In this document: in pieces, positions 1 through 7,678 of the stretch | Layout of the letters: each line of letters opens with the position of its first letter | Position numbering within the stretch: position 1 is the first letter of the stretch | NCBI RefSeq assembly: GCF_002024165.1 | Contig: NZ_MWQN01000003.1 | Location: 124,001 to 188,000 of the forward strand | Source: Embleya scabrispora | GTDB taxonomy: Bacteria; Actinomycetota; Actinomycetes; Streptomycetales; Streptomycetaceae | Reading direction: 5' to 3' | DNA: 64,000 nucleotides | Notes under the pieces: generated by a model | The model's input: the letters and a program-made list of their open reading frames with translations, nothing else | Database searches by the model: none | What the model was told of the DNA's origin: nothing | Position numbers and translations under genes: made by a program

Positions 1-244
1 GGTGGTGTCGCGGGGTCCCAAGCTGGTCGGGTGGCACCGACGAGGTGGCGGGGGCCGACGTGGACGTGGTGCGCGGCCCAGGGGGCCAGTCCCGAAGTGC
101 CGTCGTCAGCACGGGGATGGACTCCGTGTCGCGGTCGATCTCGACCGTGGACGCCGCCGCGCCGACGGCGGCGTACACCGGGAGGATCAGCTCCGGCAGA
201 TCGGGCCCACGCCGACCCGAGACTGACCGCGGCCGGCAGCAGCA

Positions 245-448
245 ATGCCCGGGTCGTAGCCGCCGGTGTAGAGGACCATCGGCCGCTCGGTCGAGCGGTG
301 GCGCAGACTCAGGCGTTGCGCGAACGACCCCCGCTCGGGGTGTCGGTGGTCGGCGGTAGGTCGGCTCGAAGTAGCGGATGCCGGGGGCGGCGGGCCTCTC
401 GGCCACCACCCGCATGCCCGGTATCGCCGCGATCCGCTCCCGGATGTC
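245..448 (-). pseudogene. Remnant of S37-family secreted tripeptidyl aminopeptidase
   Basis: Two reading frames on this strand together give the N-terminal part of a Streptomyces S37 (PS-10) aminopeptidase. One frame reads DIRERIAAIPGM, then PGIRYFEPTYR. The next frame continues DHRHPERGSFAQRLSLRHR and then RPMVLYTGGYD. This matches the family layout, in which a mature start is followed by a Y-F-x-L-x-Y-x-Q-P-V-D-H-x-H-P stretch and then a V-F-Y-T-S-G-Y motif. A frameshift near position 357 separates the halves. I see no signal peptide, no Ser-Asp-His catalytic part and no single open frame, so it is a broken relic. The sequence from 1 to 245 gives no product I can name. Confidence 0.5.
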
Positions 449-554
449 GGCCCGGGCCGCTGTCGACCGCCGCGTGCGCCGCGGCGCGCCGAGCCGCCGC
501 CGGGCATGCCGTCCACACCGCGGGCCCGGCGGGTCGCGGGTTCGCGGGCGTTGT

Positions 555-815
555 CATGCATGGCGCGCAACCGGTCCATCCGACTGGGGTCCGAGTGGAC
601 CACTCGGTCGGGCCGGCTCGCGCCTACCATTTCGGCCGTGACCGACAAGCGCGGTGGGAGCGAGCGTATTGACCACCCTCCTTCGCCAGACTCCGCCACT
701 CCTGCCGACGTCGGCCGAAGTGATGCCGATGACGATCGAACTGCCGCCCGGCGACGCGGGCACGCCGCGCACAGGCACTCGGCCCGGTCTTCGGCTACAT
801 GCTGGAGCCGGCTGT
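555..815 (+). pseudogene. Decayed cupin gene with its promoter, copy of the gene at 28.0-28.5 kb
   Basis: The translation LTTLLRQTPPLLPTSAEVM followed by IELPPGDAGTP matches the intact cupin encoded at 28034-28438 on the other strand almost residue for residue. Just after GDAGTP the frame shifts, but the DNA still matches through the segment encoding PVFGYMLE before similarity stops. Similarity also extends upstream of the start, into the stretch containing AACCGGTCCATC and GAGTGGACCA, so promoter and gene were duplicated together. The histidine-rich metal motif and the rest of the barrel are lost. It cannot make a working cupin. Confidence 0.65.
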
Positions 816-937
816 GGACGCCGTCATCGTCCCCCGACAAGACCCGAACAAGACCTGAACAAGATCGGACACCCGAACGCACGCTGCCGGACCGGCACGC
901 GCGCCCGGGGCAGGCGTCCATGAACGAGGAGATCGAG

Positions 938-1528
938 GTGAACATGAAGGAACGCAACCAGCCATCGCAGGTCGAGGTCCGTCGACTGCTCGTCGCCGAC
1001 CTGTCCGCGTACCTGGAGGATGTGCGCGACGTATACCGGGCGGTGTTCTCCGCCCAACCCTGGAACGAGGACGAGGCGGCGGCCGAACGCTATGTGCGCC
1101 GGCTCGACGCCGACAAGGAGCGCGACGGGTTCACCATCGCCCTCGCCGAGGATGACAGCGGGGTGGTGGGATTCGCCGTCGCCTGGACGACACCCGCGGT
1201 GTTCCCCACCACTCGCGGCTATGCACGGGTCGAGACGATGGTGGGCGCCGGGCGTACGCAGGAGTGGCTGTGCGGTGCGCGGGAAGTGGACGAACTCGCG
1301 GTGCGCCCGGGCGTCCGAGGCTCGGGAGTGGGCCGGGCGCTGCTGAGCGCGGTCACCGACGACGCCCCGTCCGGGAGATGCTGGCTGCTGACGTCCGCGC
1401 ACATCGATGTGGCCGTCCGCTTCTACACACGCGCCGGATGGCACCGGCTCGGTACCGACGCTTCGGGGACCACGGTCTTCCTCTCACCTCGCCACCCGGC
1501 CTTCGACGCTTCCTCCGCACCCCGTTGA
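938..1528 (+). CDS. GNAT-family N-acetyltransferase
   Basis: Predicted acetyl-CoA-dependent acetyltransferase of about 196 residues; the substrate cannot be read from sequence. The GNAT core is visible: an N-terminal strand-helix region (VEVRRLLVADL), a central strand GFTIALAEDDSGVVGFAV, the acetyl-CoA pyrophosphate loop ELAVRPGVRGSGVGRALL (Q/RxxGxG/A type) and a C-terminal VRFYTRAGWHRLG segment typical of motif B. The GTG at 938 is preferred because GAGGAG lies about seven bases upstream; ATG at 944 or 920 are alternatives. The stop overlaps the TTG start of the next regulator (TTGA), so the two are probably cotranscribed and translationally coupled. Confidence 0.85.
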   Translation: MNMKERNQPSQVEVRRLLVADLSAYLEDVRDVYRAVFSAQPWNEDEAAAERYVRRLDADKERDGFTIALAEDDSGVVGFAVAWTTPAVFPTTRGYARVETMVGAGRTQEWLCGAREVDELAVRPGVRGSGVGRALLSAVTDDAPSGRCWLLTSAHIDVAVRFYTRAGWHRLGTDASGTTVFLSPRHPAFDASSAPR

Positions 1529-2997
1529 CGGCCTCGTCGAACCGGCGGCGCGGCCAAGCCCTGCCCCTCGCCGGGGTCGATCTCCATATCGAGCCCGTGC
1601 CACGTGGCGTCGGAGCCGGTCGCGCCGTGGAGGACGCGTTGCGCGAGGCCGTGCGGTCCGGTCGGCTGGCCGCGGGGACACGCCTACCGGGTTCGCGCAC
1701 GCTGGCCGCGGACCTGGGGCTGGCACGCGGAACGGTCGTCGGCGCGTACACCCAACTCGTTGCCGAGGGTTGGTTGACCGGATCACCCGGCTCCGGCACG
1801 CGCGTCGCGCACGTGAGTGCTCCCGAACCCTGCGACGCCGGCCACCATGCGAAATCCGCGCCGACCGAACGTCGTTGGCGGGCCGATCTACGCCCCGGCC
1901 GACCCGACTTCACGTCGTTCCCCCACAGGGCATGGACGACGAGTGTCCGCCGAGTCCTGAGTCGGATCGGGGCGGGAGACCTCGACTACGGCGACTTCGA
2001 GGGAACCGCGACGCTGCGTGCGAGCGTGGCCGCGCACGCCGCACGGACCAGGGGTGCGCGGGTCACCCCGGACGCGGTCGTGATCACCGCGGGCTTCACC
2101 CACGGGCTCGCAGTGCTGGCGCGCACACTGCACGGCCTGGGGGTACGGCACGCGGCGACCGAGGACCCGGGGCTCGCGCGGCATCGCGAACTGCTCACCG
2201 CGGCGGGCCTGGCCTGCGAACCGCTGCGCGTGGACGAGTTCGGCGCCGATCCGGCCGACCTCACCCCGCAGACGGGGGCCGCACTGCTCACACCGGCGCA
2301 CCAGCACCCCAGTGGCGTCGTGCTGTCGCCCGCACGACGCGGCGAGTTCGTCGCCTGGGCCGCACGCTGCGACGGCTTCCTGATCGAGGACGACTACGAC
2401 GGCGAGTTCCGCTACGACGGCAGACCGGTGGGGGCACTCCAGGCACTCGATCCCGAGCGGATCGTACTCGCCGGCAGCGTCAGCAAATCCCTCGCTCCGG
2501 GCCTGCGTCTGGGCTGGCTCGTCGTGCCGCCGACGCTGCGCGCCCCGGTGACCGCGGCAATGCGCGAGAACGGCGGCGGCGTGTCCGTGATCGAGCAACT
2601 GACGCTCGCCGACCTGGTCGCGCGAGGCGACTACGACCGGCACGTGCGCCGCGTGCGTACGGTATACAGGCGACGACGCGCCGAACTCGCCGATCGCGTC
2701 GGCGCGATCACCGGGCTCAGGCTCGTAGGCGCGGCAGCCGGTCTGCACGCGTTGTTGCCTCTGCCCTCCGCCGAGCACGAACGTCGACTGATCGCCGCCG
2801 GCGCATACGCGGGGCTGCGGTTGCACGGTCTACACAGCTCCGACTACCACCATCCCCCCGACCCCTCGGCCCCGGCCGCCCTCGTCCTGGGCTACGCCAC
2901 ACCGGCACCGCACGCCTGGGGACAGGCACTCGACCTGCTGGGCGAAGTGCTGGAGGCGGAGGAATGGCGGACGGGGGCGAGGGACACTCGACCATAG
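1525..2997 (+). CDS. MocR-type GntR/aminotransferase fusion regulator
   Basis: About 490 residues, normal for the MocR/PdxR family. The first ~75 residues form a GntR winged helix-turn-helix (VEDALREAVRSGRLAAGTRLP, then RTLAADLGLARGTVVGAY). The rest is a fold-type I aminotransferase domain that binds pyridoxal phosphate. The motif IEDDYDGEFRYDGRP and the PLP lysine in GSVSKSLAPGLRLGW are both present. Such proteins are transcription regulators that sense PLP or an amino-acid adduct and often control pyridoxine or amino-acid genes. The target here is unknown; the upstream acetyltransferase is the likely partner. The TTG start overlapping the previous stop is chosen because the N-terminus then fits the family and no better start exists upstream. 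Confidence 0.85.
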   Translation: MTASSNRRRGQALPLAGVDLHIEPVPRGVGAGRAVEDALREAVRSGRLAAGTRLPGSRTLAADLGLARGTVVGAYTQLVAEGWLTGSPGSGTRVAHVSAPEPCDAGHHAKSAPTERRWRADLRPGRPDFTSFPHRAWTTSVRRVLSRIGAGDLDYGDFEGTATLRASVAAHAARTRGARVTPDAVVITAGFTHGLAVLARTLHGLGVRHAATEDPGLARHRELLTAAGLACEPLRVDEFGADPADLTPQTGAALLTPAHQHPSGVVLSPARRGEFVAWAARCDGFLIEDDYDGEFRYDGRPVGALQALDPERIVLAGSVSKSLAPGLRLGWLVVPPTLRAPVTAAMRENGGGVSVIEQLTLADLVARGDYDRHVRRVRTVYRRRRAELADRVGAITGLRLVGAAAGLHALLPLPSAEHERRLIAAGAYAGLRLHGLHSSDYHHPPDPSAPAALVLGYATPAPHAWGQALDLLGEVLEAEEWRTGARDTRP

Positions 2998-3035
2998 ACC
3001 CCGCCCTGTGTGGTCCCTGGGACGTTGGGCGAAGT

Positions 3036-3200
3036 ATGGGGCGTTCGCGGTGGCGATGGATCGTTCCGCACGGGTCGTGGGAGGTGCTGGAGCCGTTGGT
3101 GCCGCCGTCGCGAGTGCGTGCGCCAGGTCGCGGGAGGGCGGACATCGACCACGAGGCGATGTTCACGGCGATCCTGTACGTCCTGGTGAGCGGGTCTCAA
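3036..3200 (+). pseudogene. IS5-like transposase N-terminal remnant
   Basis: A short stretch beginning at ATG 3036 reads HGSWEVLEPLVPPSRVRAPG and then ADIDHEAMFTAILYVLVSG, which is the usual start of IS5-group transposases (W-x-x-(I/L)-x-P-L-L-P, then a RAD-x-(R/E)-x-x-x-x-x-I-L-Y-V-L stretch). It ends abruptly after about 55 residues. The DDE catalytic part, terminal inverted repeats and a target duplication are not seen. It directly abuts a sigma-factor fragment, so it marks an old insertion followed by deletion. Confidence 0.6.
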
Positions 3201-3330
3201 CCTCACACCTCGTCACCCTCGCCTGCCGGCGCCACACCCGCCGCGTCGACCTGCGCGAGAACCTGCGCCAGGTCGCCGCGATCGGCCTGATCAAGGCCGT
3301 CGACGACTACCGGACCGGGCGCGGCGGTGG
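3191..3330 (+). pseudogene. SigB/SigF-family sigma factor fragment (region 2)
   Basis: The frame reads HLVTLACRRHTRRVDLREN, then LRQVAAIGLIKAVDDY. The second part matches sigma-70 region 2.2-2.3 of SigB-type factors; compare LVQVGTIGLIKAIDRFDP in the intact sigma factor at 15553-16422. No region 3 or 4 follows and no credible start precedes it. It appears fused end-to-end to the transposase remnant just upstream. Confidence 0.5.
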
Positions 3331-3600
3331 GGACGTCGGGCAGGCCGCGGCAGGCGGGGTCCGTCGTCGCGCTCGCACCGGGCCCGGATGGTCTCGCGCG
3401 CGTCGGCCGGCAGAAGCGGGCGGTCGTCCTCGACGGGGCGTGAACGCCGGTGACGGGGTGGCGACGCGAGCACGAGCCCGGCGGGAGACCCCGACGACGA
3501 CATCGAGATGGCCGTCGGCGCCCGCCGGGGGCACCCCGGCCTGCTCACTCCACGTCGCCACCCCGACAAGACCGCCCGCCTCCCACGGTCGCGACCGCCA
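3331..3600. other. No convincing gene
   Basis: This stretch lies between the sigma fragment and the cmtR-like gene. Frames on both strands are open but arginine/proline-rich, show no recognisable motif and lack ribosome binding sites. It is probably decayed sequence belonging to the scar upstream. Confidence 0.4.
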
Positions 3601-3604
3601 ATGA

Positions 3605-3646
3605 TTCACGATTTTCTGAATTCAGGATTCTCTGTATTGTCGGAGG
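3605..3646 (+). promoter_or_regulatory. Probable promoter/operator of the metal sensor gene
   Basis: An AT-rich island in very GC-rich DNA. It contains the exact palindrome CTGAATTCAG (3616-3625) and a -10-like TGTATT (3633-3638) only nine bases before the ATG. GGAGG abuts the ATG with no spacing, so the transcript may be leaderless or nearly so. The palindrome between likely promoter elements and the start fits autorepression by the ArsR-type product. Confidence 0.45.
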
Positions 3647-3982
3647 ATGCTGACCATCGCCCCGGAGGTCGAGGTGCTCGCGCGCTTCGGCCGTGCTCTC
3701 TCCGACCCCATCCGCTGCCGGCTGCTGCTCGCCCTGCGGGACGCCCCCGCCTATCCGTCCGACCTCGCAGACGACATCGGCGTCTCGCGGACCCGACTGT
3801 CGAACCATCTGGCCTGCCTGCGTGACTGCGGCCTGGTCGTCGCCGTCCCCGACGGCCGGCGTACCCGTTACGAACTGGCCGACCCCCGGCTCGGACACGC
3901 GCTGGACGACCTCCGCACCGCGGTCGTCGCCGTCGAGACCGACAAGACCTGCGTCGACGCCGAGGCGCGGGGCTGCTGCTGA
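3647..3982 (+). CDS. cmtR: CmtR-like Cd(II)/Pb(II)-sensing ArsR-family repressor
   Basis: A 111-residue winged-helix repressor that should leave DNA when it binds soft metal ions. It closely resembles M. tuberculosis CmtR: ALSDPIRCRLLLAL, DIGVSRTRLSNHLACLRDCG, then GRRTRYELADPRLGHAL. The three metal-binding cysteines of CmtR (Cys57, Cys61, Cys102) fall at exactly the same residue numbers here, in NHLACLRDCG and DKTCVD. The protein ends in RGCC, giving two further cysteines. The stop is followed at once by the transporter start at 3984, so the two form an operon. From family knowledge it senses Cd or Pb rather than As. Confidence 0.85.
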   Translation: MLTIAPEVEVLARFGRALSDPIRCRLLLALRDAPAYPSDLADDIGVSRTRLSNHLACLRDCGLVVAVPDGRRTRYELADPRLGHALDDLRTAVVAVETDKTCVDAEARGCC

Positions 3983-3983
3983 G

Positions 3984-4694
3984 ATGACCGCCATGTCCCT
4001 CGGACCGTCCCCGGCCCGCCGCGACGCGCTGACGAAACGAATACGGCTGCTGGTCGCCGCGACGATCACCTACAACGTGATCGAGGCCATCGTCGCCGTC
4101 ACCGCCGGCACCCTCGCCTCCTCCACCGCGCTGATCGGCTTCGGCCTCGACTCCGTCGTCGAGGTCTCCTCCGCCGCCGCGGTCGCCTGGCAGTTCTCCG
4201 CAACCGATCAGGGCATCCGCGAAGCCCGCGAGAAGCGCACCCTTCGGATCATCGCCGTCTCCTTCCTCGCCCTCGCCGCCTACGTCACCGTCGACGCCAT
4301 CCGAGCCCTGACCGGCACCGGGGAAGCCGAGCACTCCACCCCTGGCATCGTCATCGCCGCCCTCTCGCTCGCGATCATGCCGTTCCTGTCCGCTACCCAG
4401 CGCAAGGCCGGCCGCGAACTCGGCTCCGCGACCGCCGTCGCCGACTCCAAGCAGACCCTCCTCTGCACCTATCTCTCTGCCGTCCTCCTGGTCGGCCTCG
4501 TCGCCAACAGCCTGCTGGGCTGGTCCTGGGCCGACCCGATCGCCGCTCTCGTCATCGCCGCCGTCGCCGTCAAGGAAGGCCGTGAAGCCTGGCGCGGAGA
4601 CACCTGCTGCGGCCCCATCTCGACCCCCGGCGCACAAGCCGCCGCAGAAGCCGACGCCTGCGGCTGCAAGCCCGGTTGCACCTGCTGCAACTGA
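3984..4694 (+). CDS. Cation-diffusion-facilitator-like transporter with Cys-rich tail
   Basis: About 236 residues with several membrane helices (for example LLVAATITYNVIEAIVAVTAG, and TYLSAVLLVGLVANSLLGW). The GFGLDSVVEVSS motif and the later ATAVADSKQTLL motif hold the acidic and polar residues by which CDF-type proteins bind divalent metals in the membrane. The C-terminus ends CGCKPGCTCCN, a cysteine cluster suited to binding thiophilic metals, instead of the usual cytoplasmic CDF domain. Cotranscription with the CmtR-like sensor indicates metal efflux, probably Cd, Pb or Zn. ATG 3984 begins one base after the sensor stop; ATG 3993 is an alternative. Confidence 0.8.
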   Translation: MTAMSLGPSPARRDALTKRIRLLVAATITYNVIEAIVAVTAGTLASSTALIGFGLDSVVEVSSAAAVAWQFSATDQGIREAREKRTLRIIAVSFLALAAYVTVDAIRALTGTGEAEHSTPGIVIAALSLAIMPFLSATQRKAGRELGSATAVADSKQTLLCTYLSAVLLVGLVANSLLGWSWADPIAALVIAAVAVKEGREAWRGDTCCGPISTPGAQAAAEADACGCKPGCTCCN

Positions 4695-4744
4695 TCACCG
4701 ACCAGCCCCTCCCAAGACCGCGAAACCGGGGATGACCGCACGAG

Positions 4745-4930
4745 TTCATACTGATCCCCGTCCAGGATTCTGCGAATCCGCACGCTTCGCCCGAGACGCA
4801 CGGCCACCTCGTGCTCCCCGGCCACGGCGACGTCGTCGAGGTCACCCTCGGCCTGTTCGACCGGCCGACCGAGGACGAGCACCTCCCTCGCGCCTGGACC
4901 GCGATCGTCGATAGGACCCCCGCCCTGTGA
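4745..4930 (+). pseudogene. C-terminal fragment of an unidentified protein
   Basis: This frame reads like true protein near its end: GHLVLPGHGDVVEVTLGLFD, followed by EDEHLPRAWTAIVDRTPAL and a stop. No start codon with a ribosome binding site lies in frame upstream before a stop, so it looks like a truncated C-terminus. I do not recognise the family. Its stop overlaps the GTG of the next short frame (GTGA). Confidence 0.3.
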
Positions 4931-5043
4931 CCCGGTGTCGAAGCGTCCCGCTCGACACCGAACCGACCACCCTCGGGCACCGGTTCGTCGCCGCCGTGGC
5001 CGCAGGCCATGTCGCTCGGATCATCGGCCACGACTCGCGATAG
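4927..5043 (+). pseudogene. Short N-terminal fragment, unknown family
   Basis: GTG at 4927 overlaps the previous stop. The 38-residue product contains TEPTTLGHRFVAAVAAGHVA, which looks like the first helix of a small SnoaL-like or similar alpha/beta protein, then stops early. The stop/start overlap suggests a former two-gene operon, both genes now broken. Family assignment is a guess. Confidence 0.25.
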
Positions 5044-5162
5044 CCGGCGCAGCCCGGCACACAGGCCCGCGGTGCTCGGTGCTCGGTGCGCGGGTTCGGG
5101 GTTCACTCGAACGCGGCGCACGGTCTGCGGGCGCCTCGACCGAGCCGGTTCGGCCGTAGCGC

Positions 5163-5378
5163 ATGGCCGAACACAAGTCCGAAGATTCGTCGTCGTCGCT
5201 GCCCGACCGCCTCCAGCCTCTGCTGGACCACCAGTTCGCCTTCGAACGGGCCCACCTCGCGTGCCCGCACGCCGCCGGGACCGGCAACGACGACACTCTC
5301 AACCACTGCCGCGCCGAACGCCTACGGGCCATGCACGCGCTGCCTGTCGTCACCGGCTCCGTCCTTCGGCCTGTCTGA
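5163..5378 (+). CDS. Small hypothetical protein
   Basis: 71 residues beginning MAEHKSEDSSSSLPDRLQ; hydrophilic, with two cysteines and several histidines. No signal peptide, membrane segment or known motif, and no strong ribosome binding site. It sits among fragments and converges on the next leftward gene, so it may not be expressed. Confidence 0.3.
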   Translation: MAEHKSEDSSSSLPDRLQPLLDHQFAFERAHLACPHAAGTGNDDTLNHCRAERLRAMHALPVVTGSVLRPV

Positions 5379-5427
5379 CACCCCGGCAGACGGCGATTTC
5401 TTCGCTGAAGGGGTTCCCACCGGAGGG

Positions 5428-5877
5428 TCAGAAGCTCCAGCTGTAGAGGCCGCCTCCCGTGTCCAATGCGGACGCCGCGAGCCGGGCGAGTCCTCGCAGG
5501 ACCTCCGGCAGGTCGTCGTCGGTCATGTCGTCCCCCTCGGTCGCCCTGAGCCTCGCAGCCCAGCGATCCGCCAGTTCCGCCAACTCGGTGGGGCCGGCGT
5601 CGGCCAACGCCCGGATCAACCGTTGCGGCAGGGCGAACACCTCGACACCGTCGTTGAAGGGGCCGTAGACCCACTCCGGCCACCACGCGTGGAGGAGTTC
5701 GGGCGCCGGGAGGTCCGCGGAGGGCTCCGAGAAGTACATGTCCCACTCGGCTATGGCGCTGTCCGGCTCGATGAACCGGCAGGTCACGGACTCCGAGACC
5801 CGACCGGGTCCCGTGGGATGCGTCACGGCGGCGGTCTCGTCGTCCGGAGCGAGGAAGAACACTATGTCGCGGGCCAT
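5428..5877 (-). CDS. Conserved-looking hypothetical protein
   Basis: 149 residues if started at the ATG giving MARDIVFFLAPDDETAA. The sequence is acidic and soluble with well-balanced composition (CRFIEPDSAIAEWDMYFSEP; AWWPEWVYGPFNDGVEVFAL), which supports it as a real gene. I do not recognise the family; it resembles small actinobacterial immunity-like or SUKH-sized proteins only in size and acidity. A longer start upstream would add arginine-rich sequence that looks non-coding. Confidence 0.6.
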   Translation of the reverse strand: MARDIVFFLAPDDETAAVTHPTGPGRVSESVTCRFIEPDSAIAEWDMYFSEPSADLPAPELLHAWWPEWVYGPFNDGVEVFALPQRLIRALADAGPTELAELADRWAARLRATEGDDMTDDDLPEVLRGLARLAASALDTGGGLYSWSF

Positions 5878-5958
5878 CCCGACATGATGGCGTGCCCGAA
5901 TGGCCGAACAACGGCCGACGGCCCCGAAGCGGCGCCGGTTGACACCCATCTCGACCGG

Positions 5959-6420
5959 TCACACGAGGTCCTCCGGTGCCAGATCCGGGCGCAGGCGGCG
6001 CCAGGAGGGGTGGCGCCGCAGGCCCGCGCGGGTGCGGTGGCGTAGGCGACCTCGCCGACCGGACGCGGCAGGACCCACCGCGCGCCCACCACGGAGGGTT
6101 CGCGTTCGAACGGACACTCCGGCACCGCGGCGACCCGCAGCAGCTCGGCAAGGGCGGCCCGCTCGCGATCGCTCCGACCGGTGCCCACGCTGCCCAGGTA
6201 GCGCACCGGCCCGCGTGGAACTCCCCCACCGGCAACGCCCCCGGCAACCCCGACAACCGGCCACGGCCCGGCACCCAGCCACCGACGACCACGCCGGCGG
6301 TGCGCCGGTTCCGGAATTTGATCCAGCCCGGTGAACGCGCTCCGAGCCGGTACGGCGAAGCCAGGCGCTTGCAGACCAGGGCCCTCCAGGCGTGCCTCCC
6401 GCGCCGCGGCGCCGTGGCCC
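5959..6420 (-). pseudogene. Remnant of ATP-dependent DNA ligase C-terminal region
   Basis: Pieces in three frames reconstruct the end of a LigC/LigD-type ligase. In order: ALVCKRLASPYRLGARSPGW and IKFRNRRTAGVVVGGWVPG (adenylation-domain end and linker), YLGSVGTGRSDRERAALAEL with CPFEREPSVVGARWV (OB-fold), then HPSWRRLRPDLAPEDLV at the C-terminus. At least two frameshifts separate them. The N-terminal adenylation domain with its catalytic lysine is missing upstream. Such ligases act in Ku-dependent end joining; this copy cannot work. Confidence 0.65.
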
Positions 6421-6930
6421 AACGAACGCGGCCGACGCGCGCCACCGGCAACGCCGACTCGACACTCAACGTTGCGGCCCCCTCGCCACCTGCGCCGACC
6501 GCCGGGTCCGGACGATCGGCGACCGGCCCCGCCCGAAACCGTGTGGGCCGAAGTCACGTCGGTCGTCCGCCGGCGATGGTGACGTTCCTGCACGAGTGGA
6601 GCGGCGGGGGCGGGTTGCCGTCCGTCGTCGGGGTCGTCGTCGGGCCGCCGTCGAGAAGTCCGGTCGCCGCGGTCGCCCACCGCTTACCCGTACCTCGCCA
6701 CACCCGGGATCCACCGGTGTAGCAGTATGTGTGGGGCGCGGCGCACGAACCAGGCGGCGGTGAGGCCGACGGCGGCGCCCGCGGCGATGGAACAAGTACC
6801 GCTGGGGCCAGGCCACCCCTCCTCGACGCCGGCGGATCCACAATCGCTGCTCTCGCGAAGGAACGGGACGCCGGGAAGGCTCACAAAAAAGTAGAAGCCT
6901 GGAAAGCCGTCGACCGGTCGGTCTCCGGCC
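6421..6930. other. No convincing gene
   Basis: Between the ligase remnant and the toxin gene no frame has credible composition. One leftward frame near 6690-6830 has a short hydrophobic stretch (CSIAAGAAVGLTAAWFVRR) but lacks a start signal and homology I can name. The strand context suggests further decayed sequence. Confidence 0.35.
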
Positions 6931-7305
6931 TTATTCGGTCCAGGTTCTGAGTACCGCTGCGATGTCGGGAACGGTGCAGGTGTCCTTGCGGAGTTCGGTG
7001 ACCAGGGCGGTGATCTCCGCACGACCGAGCTTGGTGTCGATCCCGCAGGCGGTGAGGTAGCCGTGGGCAACCGCGACGGCCACCGTCATGTTCGAGCGCT
7101 CGAGCCAGGAGATCCGGCCCAGGGTCTGGCAAAGAGCTGCGGCACGGACGAACGGGCCGCTGTAGACCTCGCGGCCGGCGAGGACTGCGGCGTGGCGGGC
7201 GACGGCGGCGACGGGCAGGCCGTAGTCCTCGGGAGCCGGGTCGCGCTCCCCCGCCTCGCGGGCGACCTCCAAGATCCAGGCGAGGTCGACGCTCGGGTGG
7301 GTCAT
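6931..7305 (-). CDS. Fic/Doc-type toxin of a toxin-antitoxin pair
   Basis: A 124-residue protein of the type annotated in Streptomyces as 'Fic family toxin-antitoxin system, toxin component'. Typical segments are VDLAWILEVAREAG, VAAVARHAAVLAGREVY, RAAALCQTLGRISWLERSNM and AVAHGYLTACGI. The canonical Fic motif HPFxxGN is not present in recognisable form; the ERSN stretch occupies its approximate place, so AMP- or phosphotransferase activity is uncertain. ATG 7305 overlaps the antitoxin stop by four bases (ATGA), the normal antitoxin-first arrangement. Confidence 0.75.
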   Translation of the reverse strand: MTHPSVDLAWILEVAREAGERDPAPEDYGLPVAAVARHAAVLAGREVYSGPFVRAAALCQTLGRISWLERSNMTVAVAVAHGYLTACGIDTKLGRAEITALVTELRKDTCTVPDIAAVLRTWTE

Positions 7306-7517
7306 CGCTTCGCCGTCGCGAGGTCCTCGATGAGGTCGCCGTATCCGGTGATGACCTCCCGGGCACCTTCGAGGAAGCGTTCGCGCACGCCGTCGTTGTC
7401 GCGGCGAACGAGTTGCTCGATGTAGTCGTTGAGCGGCATGTGCCGCGTCTCGGCGGCCTGCCGGGCCATCTCGGCGGTCTCGTCGGTCATCCGCACGTTC
7501 ACCTGGGTCTTCGCCAT
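7302..7517 (-). CDS. Ribbon-helix-helix antitoxin
   Basis: 71 residues. The N-terminus AKTQVNVRMTDETAEMARQ is a classic ribbon-helix-helix DNA-binding strand and helix, followed by RHMPLNDYIEQLVRRDNDG and a C-terminal tail expected to wrap the toxin. It should neutralise the overlapping Fic-type toxin and repress its own promoter. The tandem 10-bp repeat just upstream (7526-7545) is the likely operator. No clear ribosome binding site precedes the ATG at 7517, so the transcript may be leaderless. Confidence 0.8.
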   Translation of the reverse strand: MAKTQVNVRMTDETAEMARQAAETRHMPLNDYIEQLVRRDNDGVRERFLEGAREVITGYGDLIEDLATAKR

Positions 7518-7525
7518 ATGCCGAA

Positions 7526-7545
7526 GATACCAGCTGATACCAGCA
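7526..7545 (-). promoter_or_regulatory. Tandem 10-bp operator upstream of the antitoxin
   Basis: On the plus strand GATACCAGC occurs twice with a 10-bp period (7526-7534 and 7536-7544), nine bases upstream of the antitoxin start. Direct repeats one helical turn apart are the normal binding pattern for ribbon-helix-helix dimers, and the site overlaps where a -10 element for the leftward operon would lie. Confidence 0.55.
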
Positions 7546-7563
7546 AGGTGGCGATCGAGTCGT

Positions 7564-7591
7564 GGCTGTTCGGGACATGTCCCGAACAGCC
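7564..7591. promoter_or_regulatory. Perfect 28-bp palindrome
   Basis: GGCTGTTCGGGACA followed immediately by its exact reverse complement. It lies in the gap between the leftward antitoxin gene and the rightward small secreted protein gene (start 7679). The absence of a loop argues against an RNA terminator and for a dimeric protein-binding site, regulating one or both divergent units. Confidence 0.5.
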
Positions 7592-7678
7592 GAAGTGCTG
7601 ACATCCGGCGGCCGTCGCCGACATGGTCGTCGCGGGGACGAGACATCGCCCCGGCCTTCGGACCACGAGGAGTCGTAC

